DNA of 64,000 bases, taken from NCBI GenBank assembly GCA_023213395.1, contig CM041465.1, positions 212,605,741 through 212,669,740 of the forward strand. Direction: 5' to 3'. How positions within the stretch are numbered: position 1 is the stretch's first letter; each line of letters opens with the position of its first letter. The stretch is from Cycas panzhihuaensis. Lineage: Eukaryota; Cycadophyta. A program made the position numbers and the translations under genes. Below, piece by piece: positions 23,839 to 35,185 of the stretch. The notes under the pieces are model-generated. The model did no database searches. It was not told where the DNA came from and saw only the letters and a list, made by a program, of their open reading frames with translations.

Positions 23839-24892
23839 TGATCCCAAAAGAGCTTAGTTGGTGAAGAAATCAATTATCAACCTTTCCTCCTTGAGATCCT
23901 GGGAGTTAGTGTAGAAAGCTCAATAACATCAAAACAACAATGAGCCCATGAAAGGAAAATTCTACACCAAATCATTTATTCTTGACATTCATCCAAAATT
24001 ATGAGGAGTAATACTTTTATTAAACCATGAAAATCTCCATTTAATGGTGGAGAAATCAACTAGCAAAAGAATGGTAAAATTACAAGGAATAAATGTTACA
24101 ATTATACCATAAGGGGGACTCCAACCCCCCAAATGCTTCTCCAAGGATGCTTCCCAAGTCAAGTCTCCAAGAACCACCTCCCTAACCTATATAAGGGCTC
24201 AATTTATAGAAAGAAACCTGAATTGCATGTTTAACAAGTGGCAATCATGCAAGTATAACCACTAACCACCAGAATGCATGTTGTCTAAGTGGCCTTCATA
24301 CAATTCTTAAAATGTTATAGCTTTTAATAGATCTTAACGTACTCTAATTTGGCTCAAATTTGGTACACGTCTAGGAACACATGTCCCCTCAGCTTCCTCA
24401 AATTTTCAGCTCATTTGGATGTCATTTGACTACATTTTTATTCATTTAATAATAATATGTATTTGCTATTTTTCTGCTGTCCAAGTGGCCTTCATGTAAT
24501 TCTTAAAAGTTGCAGATTTTAACTGACCTTAACGGACTCAAATTCAGCTCAAATCTGGTACACATATAGAAACACATGTCTCCTCCGCTTCCTCAAAATT
24601 TTAGCTCATTTGGATGTCATTTGGCCATGTTTCTATGCATATAATGATAATATATATTTTCTATTTTTTTCTGCTAGCTGTGGGATTAATTTTTATGCAA
24701 AGACAAGGCTTGAACTCTAATCAAATGATATTTTCTGAACCCCACCTTTTGTACACATCTAGTGGGATGTGTCTTATCTCTTTAAACAAAATTTCATAGA
24801 ATTTTGATACCATTTGGCCATATCTCTTTTAGTTATGCCAATGCCTAGCATTTTCCGCATCCTGTAAACATATGGTAGATCCTCCTAGATCA
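23839..24892 (-). repeat. Gypsy-C 3' LTR
   Basis: It is 1054 bp and collinear with the right copy without gaps. Within it, two stretches of about 200 bp resemble each other (around 24290-24480 and 24480-24670, both with gtccaagtggcc-like and gtcatttg-like phrases), an internal direct duplication present in both LTRs. Confidence 0.94.
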
Positions 24893-24912
24893 TGGCTCCC
24901 CCTTCCTTGGAA
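24893..24912 (-). promoter_or_regulatory. Gypsy-C polypurine tract
   Basis: The element strand reads AAGGAAGGGGGAGCCA directly before the 3' LTR. Confidence 0.8.
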
Positions 24913-24933
24913 AATAGCTCTCTCCTATTTGGC

Positions 24934-25702
24934 TTAGAATTGGAGATGGGGGAAGTGTTGTTCTCCTTGTTGCCTACTAAACCACTTGGCCTTACTAGGC
25001 AATTGCCCTGCTACTCCAATCCTGAAAGATTCATGTGTCTTATGTCTTGTTTTGGTAGATTTTCTCTCCAAGATACAATCTTCCTTGAGAGGCTCCTCAC
25101 TTTCCAAATACAAATCATCAACTGAAGGTAAAGTGAACTGGTCCTGTTCCTCATCTAGCATGGAGGGCTCAAAGAGTTTTAAGTATTCAGCATTTACTAC
25201 TGAATATATTTGCATATAAGGTGGAAGATCAAGTTGGAAAGCATTGCCACCTACTTTTCTCAAAATCTTGAATGGTCCATACCTTATAGGTTTGAGTTTC
25301 TTACCTTCTCCTTTTAACCTCTCATTGCTCAAGTATAACCATACTAAATATCCTTCTTGGAAAGTACACTCTTGCCTATGCTTGTCATGTCTTTCCTTGT
25401 ACTTTTGTTGAGTCCTTAGAAGTTGATCATGTACTTCTTTGTGGACTCTGGATCTTCTCCAAGTATCTTAAAGCCTTGTCATGCTCCTCCTTCTCTTTGA
25501 TGGATCCTTCCTTAGCTTGCATGGAAAACTCTAAGTCAAATGGACTTTGAGGTAAGTATCCCAAATAAACTTCAAAAGGTGCTTTAGAGTGTGATGCATG
25601 CATTGCTCTATTAAAAGCAAATTGTAGAAAAGCCAATGATTCATCCCAAGTCTTTGGATGCTTGGAATTGTATCCTCAATAGATGTACCAAAGTTACATT
25701 CA
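24934..25702 (-). pseudogene. Gypsy-C integrase C-terminal region
   Basis: The segment 24934-25332 carries the GPFKILRKVG and AFQLDLP blocks of the integrase C-terminal (GPY/F) domain. It ends in a tail (GVAGQLPSKAKW...FPHL) whose spacing loosely recalls a chromodomain. The aromatic residues typical of a chromodomain are not clearly kept, so that call is weak. 25427-25636 reads AFNRAMHASHSKAPFEVYLG, the usual post-core motif of gypsy integrases. The pieces lie in different frames. Confidence 0.82.
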
Positions 25703-26152
25703 CTACTTGGTTTGTCCATCTGCTTGAGGATGGAAACTTGTACTCCTCTTCAATTTGGTATCCATCATCTCCCATAGTGACTTCCAAAATGATGAAAGGA
25801 ATCGAGTGTCCCGATCTGAAATGATGGAAGAAGGCAAGCCAAAATTCTTCCATACATGCTCGAAGAATAACTCACCGCCCTGCACTGTGATTGTCTTCTT
25901 ACAAGGTATTAGACATATCATTTTACTAAACCTATCTACAACAACAAAAAGATAATCATGTGCCTTCCTAGTCATGGGAAGTCCCCCTAAAAAATCAATG
26001 GAGATACTTTCCCAAGGCCTAGTGGGAATAGGTAGTGGTGTATACAATCCTAATTTTCTAGAAGAAGGCTTAGAAGTATTACACATTACACATCCTTTTA
26101 CATATTTTTTTACATTATTTTGCATTTTTGGCCATACAACATATCTTCTCAA
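25703..26152 (-). CDS. Gypsy-C integrase core, open fragment
   Basis: This 149-codon open stretch holds the end of the HHCC zinc domain (CVMCN) and the catalytic core. The first Asp is in SIDFLGGLP, the second in IISDRDTRFLS, and it ends at SFHPQADGQTK just before the expected Glu. Residues match gypsy integrases closely, so this is the best-preserved domain of Gypsy-C. It is not a complete gene: frameshifts separate it from RT upstream and from the C-terminal region downstream. In the family this enzyme inserts cDNA into chromosomes. Confidence 0.88.
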   Translation of the reverse strand: MRRYVVWPKMQNNVKKYVKGCVMCNTSKPSSRKLGLYTPLPIPTRPWESISIDFLGGLPMTRKAHDYLFVVVDRFSKMICLIPCKKTITVQGGELFFEHVWKNFGLPSSIISDRDTRFLSSFWKSLWEMMDTKLKRSTSFHPQADGQTK

Positions 26153-26956
26153 GTTTGCTAAAGTCTTCTATACCAAAGTGACCATACTTTAGAAGTATGG
26201 GCTTCTCTAAGCCACTTGATCTTGTCTCCTTTTGATGGAACATAGAGTCGCCCTTTGAAAAGTAGACCATCCTCCAAGCAAGCCGGAAGGTCTTCCTTTC
26301 GCTAGGTTTTCTAATTCCTCCTTCAAAGCTTCATCTTCATGGTACAAGTCTTTGTACTCTTCATGATGCATTGGTTCCACTGCAAACTCATAAGAGAACT
26401 ACAAACAAAAGTAGAAGAAGAAGTGGAACAAGGTGGTCTAGATAACATATCGGCAATTTTGTTATTAGATCCCTTTTATACTTAATTACAATATTGAATT
26501 GTTGTAAATAACTCATCCACTTCATGTGTCTTGCTTGTAATTTACTTTGAGTTTGTAAAATTGAAGAGGCTTATGATCGGTATGAACTACAACCTCTTTT
26601 CGAAAGGTGTATGACCTCCAATGCTTGCATGCTTGATGAAGTGCGAACATTTCTCGATCATATGTTAGGTAGTTCTTCACTTGAGGGTGAAGACTTCAAT
26701 GGTGCGTAATAGGCTTCCCATCTTGAATAAGGACGACTCCCATCACATTTCCACTTGCATCAGCTTCTACTTCAAAGGCCTTTGCAAATTTGGCATTGCC
26801 AAAACCGATGCTTCACAAATTTTCTTCTTTAAAAGAAGAAAGGCTTCTTCCTCCTTGGAACCCCAAGTAAACTTTCTACTAGATTTTGTCAATCCATGTA
26901 GAGGTGTCAGCAACTGTGAGAAATGAAGAATGAACTTTCTCAAGTATTGACAAGCT
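26153..26956 (-). pseudogene. Gypsy-C RNase H relic
   Basis: In one minus-strand frame, the tract 26490-26830 gives the gypsy RT-RNase H sequence: VEADASGNVMGVVLIQDG, then YLTYDREMFALHQACKHWR, then VVHTDHKPLQF. One or two stops and shifts interrupt it. The region nearer 26153 leads into the HHCC domain of integrase and is not open. Confidence 0.82.
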
Positions 26957-28055
26957 CTAAAAACTTCTCACCTCTGTGATGTTTGTTGGCCTAGGCCATT
27001 TGAGGATGGCTTGAGTCTTGAGTGGATCAATGCTCAACTTTCCTCCTCCAACCACAAAGCCTAAGAAGATTAAGTTCTCCTTGCCAAATTCACACTTCTT
27101 CACATTAAGCTTCACATGATGCTTAGCCATAGTCTTTAAAACTTCTTCTATGTGCTGCAAATGTTCCTCCCATGTGTTGTTGAAAATCAAAATGTCATCA
27201 AGATAGACAACAACAAAATTATCCAAGTAAGGCCTTAATATTTCATTCATTAGCCTCATGAATGTTGCAGAGCATTACACAATCCAAAGGCATAACCATC
27301 CATTCAAAGAGTCCTTGCTTTCTTTTGAAGGCCGTCTTCCATGTGTCCTCCTCCTTGACCCTAACTTGGTGATAACCACTTTTAAATCCAATTTAGTGAA
27401 ATAACAAGCATCTTTGAATTTGATCAAGCAAATCATCTATACGAGGCAAAGGGTAGCGATTTTTAATTGTAATTTTATTCAAAGCACGAAAATCTATACA
27501 CATTCTCCATCCTCCATCCTTCTTAGGCACCAAGACAATTGGTGACCCACAAGGTGAACATGAAGGTCTTATGACCCCTTGATCAAGCAACTCCTCAACT
27601 TGCCTCTTTATCTCATTATTTTCTACAATGGAGTGCCTATACAAAGCAACATTAGGTAATGGTGCATCTCCTACAAGAGTGATTTCATGCTCTATCTTTC
27701 TCTTTGGTGGAAGCCCATCAACATGTTGAAATAGAATATCATACCTTGTCTTTAACTCCTCAACTTGTTGCATTTGTTTAGGTGATATAAGAAGAGTGTG
27801 AGTAGAAGGACCTTCTTCATCTCTTGGCTCTTCTTTTCTCCTTACCATTAAGATGACAAATTTACCACATGCATTGATCATCCTTTTTGCTTGAGTAGCT
27901 AAAAGTAATGCTATCTTATCCAAGTGCTTCTTTGTGGCCTTTATGATGAAGCCCTTGTTATCCTTCATCAATCGATACTTTCTCTCCCTTCGATAGAAGA
28001 GTGCATCTCGATCCCACAAGTAGGGACTTCCAAGCACAACATGGCATACATCCAA
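26957..28055 (-). pseudogene. Gypsy-C reverse transcriptase, two frame-separated pieces
   Basis: The upstream piece (27393-28055) contains [49 protein letters not shown] and [13 protein letters not shown], the finger and palm blocks of gypsy RT. The downstream piece (26957-27259) has VVVYLDDILIF, the catalytic YLDD box, then LNVKKCEFG and FLGFVV. Between them (27260-27392) the frame is lost, so the enzyme is split although both halves look fresh. Confidence 0.88.
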
Positions 28056-28470
28056 AGGGCACTACATCACATATTACCTCATCAACAAAATCATTAGTGA
28101 TGGAAAATTTAAGCGTACATTGCTTTGATATTTGCATTTCCACATCTTTATGGATCCAACCAAGAGGATATGGATGAGGGTGAGGAGTAGTTACCAAACC
28201 AATGCTCTTTACCAAACTTTACGAGATCAAATTCTTTTGGCTTCCCGGATCTATAATGGCACCAATCATATTATTTCCCACTTGAAGCTTCAAGTGAAAT
28301 AGTTCCTCCCTTGTAGCATCATCTTCATAATTTGTAAGTAGAGTGACCTTCTCTTCTTCTCCTTCACTTTGAATCTCCACCTCGGAAAGTAGTGCTTTCT
28401 CTTTTCCTTCTTTCTTAATTCCATATCCTTGATATGCTTCGGCTTTAGTTCTGGATGCAACTTCCAACAC
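28056..28470 (-). pseudogene. Gypsy-C protease region
   Basis: The open stretch 28219-28470 ends in VGNNMIGAIIDPGSQKNLIS, a retropepsin active site with DPG in place of the usual DSG or DTG. A further open stretch (27958-28215) continues toward RT in a different frame. Pro at the second position is also seen in Gypsy-G here (IDPGSTHNF), so it is probably normal for these families rather than damage. Confidence 0.78.
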
Positions 28471-29454
28471 TTTGCTATAATATGACCACTAATATCACAA
28501 TGCTCACAATAGTTAGAACTTTTAACAAAATTAGTTCTTTTCTTCTTTCCTTCTTGCCTTTTTGATGAGTGCAATTTAGGATTCTTTTCATACTTATTAG
28601 AAGTAAAAGTAGAATCTTTATACATGAATGTAGATTTCTTACTTTTACTTTCTATTGCCATAGCCATCCTACTTGCTTCTCCAATGGATTGGACCTTAAA
28701 AAGCCTTAGTTCCTTCCTTATGTATTCGTGTAATCCTCCAATGAATTTCATAAGAGTGACATATTCATCCATATTAATACTAAGTAGCATGCCATGCCTA
28801 AAAAATAAAGAAGTATAGTCTTGGACACTTACACCTCTCCCTTGGCATAAATATTGCCAAGTGACCCATTGGTCTTCCTCATGACCTATGGGGTAGAATT
28901 GCTTCTTTATTATTTTCTTAAAATCCTCCATGAAAAGAAGATACATCATGAGTCTTCAAGAATGCATTCCACCATGTCAATGCATGTTTACACATCTTGA
29001 GCCTAGCAAATGAAAGCTTTTGAGCATTACTATAAGCATAGATTGTGAAGTAGGTTTCAAGTTGATCCAACCAATGGTCCAACTTTTCAACATTTACCTC
29101 TCCATCATAAGTTGGAATATCTAACTTTGCCTCCACCTTGAAGGGTTGATGAGATGAAGTACCCTTGCTTTCTTCAAAAGAGTGCTTTAAGGTCTCCTCC
29201 TCTTCCTCTTCATGGTCGTGGTCATATGTGGATCCTCCTTCAAATTCCTTCTCTTTGACTTTTCCTTTGACTAGAGGTAGAAGGTGGGTCATCATTTGCA
29301 TCAAGGCTTCTATGTTCTTCTCAAGCCTTTCAAATCTAATTTCTCCATCTTCTTTTTCAGCCATGGTGCTTGGATTCTTTCTTTGTCTTCTTGGTGATTG
29401 CAACACAAGAAAGTCTTCACCTTTCTCTTTGTATCCTTTCCTTGTTTGTACCAT
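28290..29454 (-). pseudogene. Gypsy-C gag, one frameshift
   Basis: The start Met at 29454 opens a 178-codon stretch to 28918 with an acidic run (DHDHEEEEEE) and the capsid block LDIPTYDGEVNVEKLDHWLD. Frame then shifts in the overlap 28918-28949. The second stretch carries the rest of the capsid and an intact CCHC knuckle (CEHCDISGHIIAKC), then a basic tail. This is the usual layout of a plant gypsy gag with a C-terminal zinc knuckle. The start was chosen as the first Met after the primer site, 26 bp away from it. Confidence 0.87.
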
Positions 29455-29480
29455 TCAAGTCCCTACAACAAAGATCAGGG

Positions 29481-29492
29481 GCTCTGATATCG
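29481..29492 (-). promoter_or_regulatory. Gypsy-C primer binding site
   Basis: The element strand reads cgatatcagagc, 10 of 12 matches to the tRNA-iMet site, five bases inside the 5' LTR. Confidence 0.75.
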
Positions 29493-29497
29493 AAATA

Positions 29498-30551
29498 TGA
29501 TCCCAAAAGAGCTTAGTTGGTGAAGAAATCCATTATCAACCTTTCCTCCTTGAGATCCTGGGAGTTAGTGTAGAAAGCTCAATAACATCAAAACAACAAT
29601 GAGCCCATGAAAGGAAAATTCTACACCAAATCATTTATTCTTGACATTCATCCAAAAGTATGAGGAGTAATACTTTTATTAAACCATTAAAATCTCCATT
29701 TAATGGTGGAGAAATCAACTAGCAAAAGAATGGTAAAATTACAAGGAATAAATGTTACAATTATACCATAAGGGGGACTCCAACCCCCCAAATGCTTCTC
29801 CAAGGATGCTTCCCAAGTCAAGTCTCCAAGAACCACCTCTCTAACCTATAGAAGGGCTCAATTTATAGAAATAAACTTGAATTGCATGTTTAACAAGTGG
29901 CAATCATGCAGGTATAACCACTAACCACCAGAATGCATGTTGTCCAAGTGGCCTTCATACAATTCTTAAAATGTTATAGCTTTTAACAGATCTTAACGTA
30001 CTCCAATTTGGCTCAAATTTGGTACATGTCTAGGAACGCATGTCCCCTCAGCTTCTGCAAATTTTCAGCTCATTTGGATGTCATTTGACTATATTTTTAT
30101 TCATTTAATAATAATATGTATTTGCTATTTTTCTACTGTCCAAGTGGCTTTCATGCAATTCTTAAAAGTTTCAGCTTTTAACTGACCTTAACGGACTCCA
30201 ATTCAGCTCAAATTTGGTACACATATAGAAACGCATGTCTCCTCTGCTTCCTCAAACTTTTAGCTCATTTGGATGTCATTTGGCCATTTTTCTATGCATA
30301 TAATGATAATATATATTTTCTATTTTTTTCTGCTAGCTGTGGGATTAATTTTTATGCAAAGACAAGGCTTGAACTCTAATCAAATGATATTTTCTGAACC
30401 CCACCTTTTGTACACATCTAGTGGGATGTGTCTTATCTCTTTAAACAAAATTTCATAGAATTTTGATACCATTTGGCCATATCTCGTTTAGTTATTCCAA
30501 TGCCTAGCATTTTCCGCATCCTGTAAACATATGGTAGATCCTCCTGGATCA
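29498..30551 (-). repeat. Gypsy-C 5' LTR
   Basis: It is 1054 bp, the partner of 23839-24892. Differences between the two include many transitions. Confidence 0.94.
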
Positions 30552-31450
30552 TTTTATTTAGTATAAGATGTAAATCATATTATCTATTTCTTCAATCTAA
30601 GATGACATGCCTAGGTTCACCACAATATAAGTAAGTAATATTCTATCTTTACCACTTATTTCTCAAATGTGGTGGATGTTGAGGGGTTTGGTTCAAGTTT
30701 ATGGAACCAAATTGCTAGGCTAAGGGATATTGTTGAGGCTATTTTCTCCCATGATTCTTAGTTATGAATGTGGAAGTACTTTTATATGAAGATGTAGGTC
30801 TTTTATAATTTAGGATACCCTCTTCATTGAGAAACAATACTTCTAGGATATTGAAATCCATTTTAGTAAACTAATTGGATAGGTAAGATATAAATTTGTT
30901 ATAATCAGAAGAAAGGAAATTGACAACACTAATTACAAGGTTATGATTAGAGGGAGGGATACCAAGAGTATTTAACGAGTTTCTAATAGACTTTAATTTA
31001 GTCATATGAGTTGGGATGGAACCAATAAAGGGGATGGCATATAGTCATACCTTTCATATGATGGCATTAGAGTCATCGTTTTCTTATAAAGGGAACATAT
31101 AATACTCCATGCTTTATGTAAGGAGTCAACCATTTTTATATTTTAATAAATATTATCCTCCACATCTAGGTGAAGGAAAGACAAGGATATATTATCCTTA
31201 GATCTAAATGTGGTAAGGGAAATAGAGTTTGGAGGTATTACATTATCTAGGTTGTTTGTATATTGAGTAGGAACACATTTGGGTATGTCTCTTGATATAT
31301 ATCGTAAAAACCATTCATGATTAACAAGTGTTTGACTTGTTTTATCTAGGCCAATAAGTTTTCACTTACAAACAATTTTATTGTGTTTGATATTAGTGTT
31401 TGTGCTATTATTTTTATGAACTATCTACCTAATAGGCTTCTAAACTAGAA
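30552..31450 (-). pseudogene. Copia-B gag relic
   Basis: Right after Gypsy-C the minus strand gives a degraded zinc knuckle (YLYCGEPRHVILD; one Cys and the His kept). It is followed upstream by a UBN2-type capsid segment near 30800-31000 (NHNLVISVVNFLSSDYNKFI, and a later LNEEG). These join to the Copia-B protease at 23838 once Gypsy-C is removed. The start codon is not certain; the N-terminus lies near 31.4-31.5 kb. Confidence 0.72.
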
Positions 31451-33347
31451 TTCTAGAGTTTTTATATCTTTAGGAAGGCATTGGTTATTATTCTATCTAG
31501 TCGCACCTACTATAGATAGTAGTTTAGAGACTTGATATATGTTAGTATATGAGTAAATTAAGCTCTATATACCTAGGTATATGAGCATAGAAGGCCAACT
31601 ACCCCTTTCATAATATGTGTCTATCTATGTTAGATTTATGCCAATTAATAGATCTAGTGAAGGACTATAACCAAGGAGCTCACCCTCAATACCTCAATTT
31701 GTCACTTAATACATCTTATAAAAAGTTTCCCCTTAGTTTACTTATCCAAATACATGCAACTCATATATGTGAGTGTAATAACTTCAAGGGTCCTAACCAT
31801 TCCACTTGTAGGAATTATGCTCTTATAGTTTAATTCAGCAATTATCTTACTAATGTTTTGAGTTAAAATTCTTTCCAAAAAATGTGATCTTTCAAAAGGG
31901 TAAACATATTAATTTTTAATGAATAATAAAAAAAGACATAAAAAAATAAATCAAAAACAAAAGTAAGGGTTTAGAATATTTAATAAGAAGGAACCACACT
32001 GTCAAGAGAAGAGTAGACTTCCACTCATAAGGAGAGTACCTATAACCACAAAGCACCATATATGTTAGCCTAGAAATAAGGTAGAACTACTTTTCAATTA
32101 ATGAAGAAGTGATAATAGTAATAAATTCCCCTTTTGAATGTAATAAAGCTTTTAATTAGTGAAGAATGCTTTAAAAATACACAAAATAAATAAGGCAAAT
32201 ATACAGGATTCAAATGTCCTAAAAAAGTATCCAAACTCAACTAAGAATGAGTCCATCTTATAAAGCTTTAATTCATGATTCTAACAATTCAAATGGTTCA
32301 TAAATTAGACTCCTATTTGAAACATTATAGCCAAAATTGTGAGAAGACCTACTCATTTTATAAAAATGAAAAAAGGTTAGCTTTGAGCCTCCTTAACCAA
32401 GTAGCCCCTGGTCACTAGTCAGTACTAGATGACTATTTGCTAGAGAGTGGGGGGCTAATGAACCTTACAAAAACTTTTAATTAGTTAAATTAAATAAAAC
32501 TTTAGTAGAAAAGAATATATCAATGTTGAGAAAAAAAAACCAAATGTTCTACACATGATTAAGCTTGACTGAATCATTACTAGTGTGAATATGGATCATG
32601 TATAATTAGAATAATATCCTTGAGCAACTATCTAGATCACCATGATGAGGGTGTATGGGCACGATGAGAGAGGAGGAGCTAGAGAAGTAAGTAGTTAAGT
32701 CAATGATGAATGTGCATAGGTCAACGAATCACCAAAGGTAGACACCGGGGTGCTTTAGATGTAATTACTTTGGACAAGTCATATCTCACATGGGGAGATT
32801 ATAAACCATCACATAGGCATCTATGTCTTTATGTAATGCAAGGCTAGACAATGAGAAAGAATAGTCATTTCCTTAATTATATATCCATAAGTTTTAAATA
32901 GTGGATGACCAGGAATGGAAGGTGCAAGATTCATTCCTTAGAAGAAGGTAGCACTTAGCAAGTTTCATTACCCACACACCACCAAACATGAAACCTACCT
33001 AGTTTCATAGAAATTATTCTAATTGTAAAGATGAGAGCTCATATATTTAGTGAAGATATAGTCATCACTTGCTTCCTAGGCTCAATAGTAGTAGACATAT
33101 AAGGGTCTTATTGTAGTACAATATCCATCACAGTAAGATGCATACAGATGACTGCACACTTAAATGTAATAAGAATATTCTCACAATTGAATATAGAGCA
33201 TATACATAATGACTTTAAATGGGATGTACATTTCTTAAATCATTACTAAACGGGCTCAAACAAGATCATGTTTCTTCATAATGGAATTGAACCAAGGTGC
33301 TCCATAAAGGTCACCTACAATAGATTATTAGCAAATAAGAGAAAACC
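31451..33347 (-). other. Copia-B leader
   Basis: About 1.9 kb of non-coding sequence lies between the gag start region and the primer site. No ORF was recognised; the open 72 codons on the plus strand at 31615-31833 have no family signature. Confidence 0.6.
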
Positions 33348-33359
33348 ACTTTGATACCA
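33348..33359 (-). promoter_or_regulatory. Copia-B primer binding site
   Basis: The element strand reads tggtatcaaagt, 10 of 12 to tRNA-iMet, two bases from the LTR. Confidence 0.85.
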
Positions 33360-33361
33360 AA

Positions 33362-33718
33362 TGATAAAAATAACAAGATCACAATATTCTCTTGTATGTA
33401 AGATAAACACAAAATGATCAAGATAGTATGCATACATCAAATGGATATAACATGAGGGTCAAATTGGTTAACACTTGTAATATTATTTTGGTAGAGTTTC
33501 AACTCTCACCAATAAGATAATGTGTAATAGTAAGGACATAACATTGATTTATAGGGATATAATATCACTCTTGCTCTTATGTGATTAAATAACATAACAA
33601 GTGAATGTGATTGGCCCATTATGCGATAAATGGATGGAGATACCCTTAATTAGAAATATAACATTAAGTTAGAACTTAAGTACATAATGTTACATGAAGG
33701 TATCATTATATTTTAACA
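33362..33718 (-). repeat. Copia-B 5' LTR
   Basis: It is 357 bp, the partner of 20095-20448. Its outer end ttttaaca gives TG on the element strand. Confidence 0.9.
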
Positions 33719-35185
33719 ATATTTAGTATTTATTTTAGGAAGACCATGCTCCATTTTTAATCTATATATTAACTAAAGATTATAGTAATTCAAATGTCTC
33801 ATTTATTCATGTTATAATTTTTGTTTTTAGAAGCAATAAATAAGGCTCTTTGTACTTAAGAGTGTTCTTATAGCCTATATAAATTATTATTTCTAATCCC
33901 TTTATCTACAACCTTATACTATTTATCTCAAACCATGCGTTATCCTTGAGCAAATGTTATAATCATGTTTTGTAATTCAATTTCACCTATTGAAATAAGA
34001 TTAAGCTTCATATTAGGCACATATAATACATTCTCCAAGTAATGTATTCTTTATTTGACACCATAAATGACATATTTCAAACTCTAACTTCTTTAATATT
34101 AATGTCATCTCCTATGGTGACTTTTTAATTCACTTCTTGTGTCCCATACAACCATTTATGCTTGCTAGTCATGTGTCTTGATGTACTAGAATCAATAAAC
34201 TAGACTTCATATGCACGATACCTCATCTTATACATAACAATGAAGAGTTTCTTTGCTATCTCAATAGGTGTATTCCCTACTACATTCATAACATGTTCTT
34301 TCTACCCAAAAGATGATGTCATTTTTATTATTATTACTACCGTTGAGATTATCACTATGGTTATTCTTGATGCTACTATTACTATCATTCTTAATAGTCA
34401 TGTGCCCCAATGTTTTACAATGAAAGCACTTTGGCCTCTATTATCCCTTCTAATTGCTTGATTTTTCCTTTTGACTAGTGCATTCAAAATGGGTGTTCTT
34501 ATTTGGAATATAAGGCTTCTTACCTTTCAACCTAGATGCCAATGCTCCATATGAGTCCTCATGCAAGTCCTTCATCTTTTACTTATGTTCCATAAGTAAT
34601 GATTCTAAGGAATTGAATGTTAAGGTGGATAATTTCTTAGATAAAGTCAAAGTGATTATGAAATTATCATATGGAGTTAGTAGACTCTATAAGATGCAAG
34701 CTATAGTCTTCGAATTAGGTATGGTCTCTTTAATCATTGTCAACTAGTCCTAAATAGAGTTTACATATTACATATGATCAATCATTATTCTTGTTAGATT
34801 TAGACAACATAATTGTCTCCTTATCTTCAAGGCTCTCTTATTATCCATACATTCGAATAAGTTGGTGATGATATCCTAAATCTGATTAGGAGTTATGGTA
34901 TTCTTGATGTTCATAATAAGGTCGGCATTAATAGATAGGCTTAGAAATTTCAAAATGATACATATTTTAGCTTCATATTTTGCTCTAAAATTATCATTAT
35001 CCTTTGGTTTACTTTAAAATGCAAGGATTTATACAATATTTTTTCCCATTATTGAGTTATCTACATATTTCCATAAATCATTTAAGATTTAAAAAAGTAT
35101 ATATTTGATATTTATAAGTAGCATAATTACTAGAACTAATTAGTTTTTTAGTTATAGAATCTATTATTCCTCCTCCATGAGCCAT
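33719..35185 (-). pseudogene. Copia-A gag, protease and GAG-pre-integrase relic
   Basis: From the gag end: start Met at 35183-35185 (MAHGGGIIDSITKKL), a short capsid with many stops, then a zinc knuckle at about 34404-34440 reading CFHCKTLGHMTIKN, with the last Cys replaced by Asn. The protease site near 34165-34200 reads FIDSSTSRHMTS (DSG to DSS). Beyond it decayed pol sequence reaches the Copia-B insertion and resumes at 20094. The start was chosen because it heads a copia-like N-terminus. Confidence 0.75.

Larger units (their letters stand above)
23839..30551 (-). mobile_element. Gypsy-C: Ty3/gypsy LTR retrotransposon, 6713 bp
   Basis: Both LTRs are 1054 bp (23839-24892 and 29498-30551) and differ at about 30 sites by eye (2.8%), the youngest pair in the window. 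Ends are tgatcc...ggatca (agatca in the left copy). The flanks tttga and tttta are a target duplication with one mismatch. The primer site at 29481-29492 and purine tract at 24893-24912 are in place. Order gag-PR-RT-RH-IN is that of Ty3/gypsy, with a possible C-terminal chromodomain remnant. All domains are present, but several frameshifts break gag-pol. Confidence 0.94.
20095..33718 (-). mobile_element. Copia-B: Ty1/copia LTR retrotransposon, interrupted by Gypsy-C
   Basis: LTRs are at 20095-20448 and 33362-33718 (354 and 357 bp, about 13% mismatch by eye), with TGTTAAAAT starts on the element strand. The tRNA-iMet primer site is at 33348-33359, and an AGGGAAGGA tract sits next to the 3' LTR. 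Flanks tttat and atatt do not give a clean duplication. Gypsy-C splits it between protease (left) and gag zinc knuckle (right). Without Gypsy-C it is about 6.9 kb. It sits inside Copia-A pol. Confidence 0.9.

Noticed and set aside
24934-25080. Definite chromodomain in Gypsy-C
   Set aside because: Spacing is suggestive, but the conserved aromatic and KWKG-type residues are not clear, unlike in Gypsy-G. Kept only as a weak remark.
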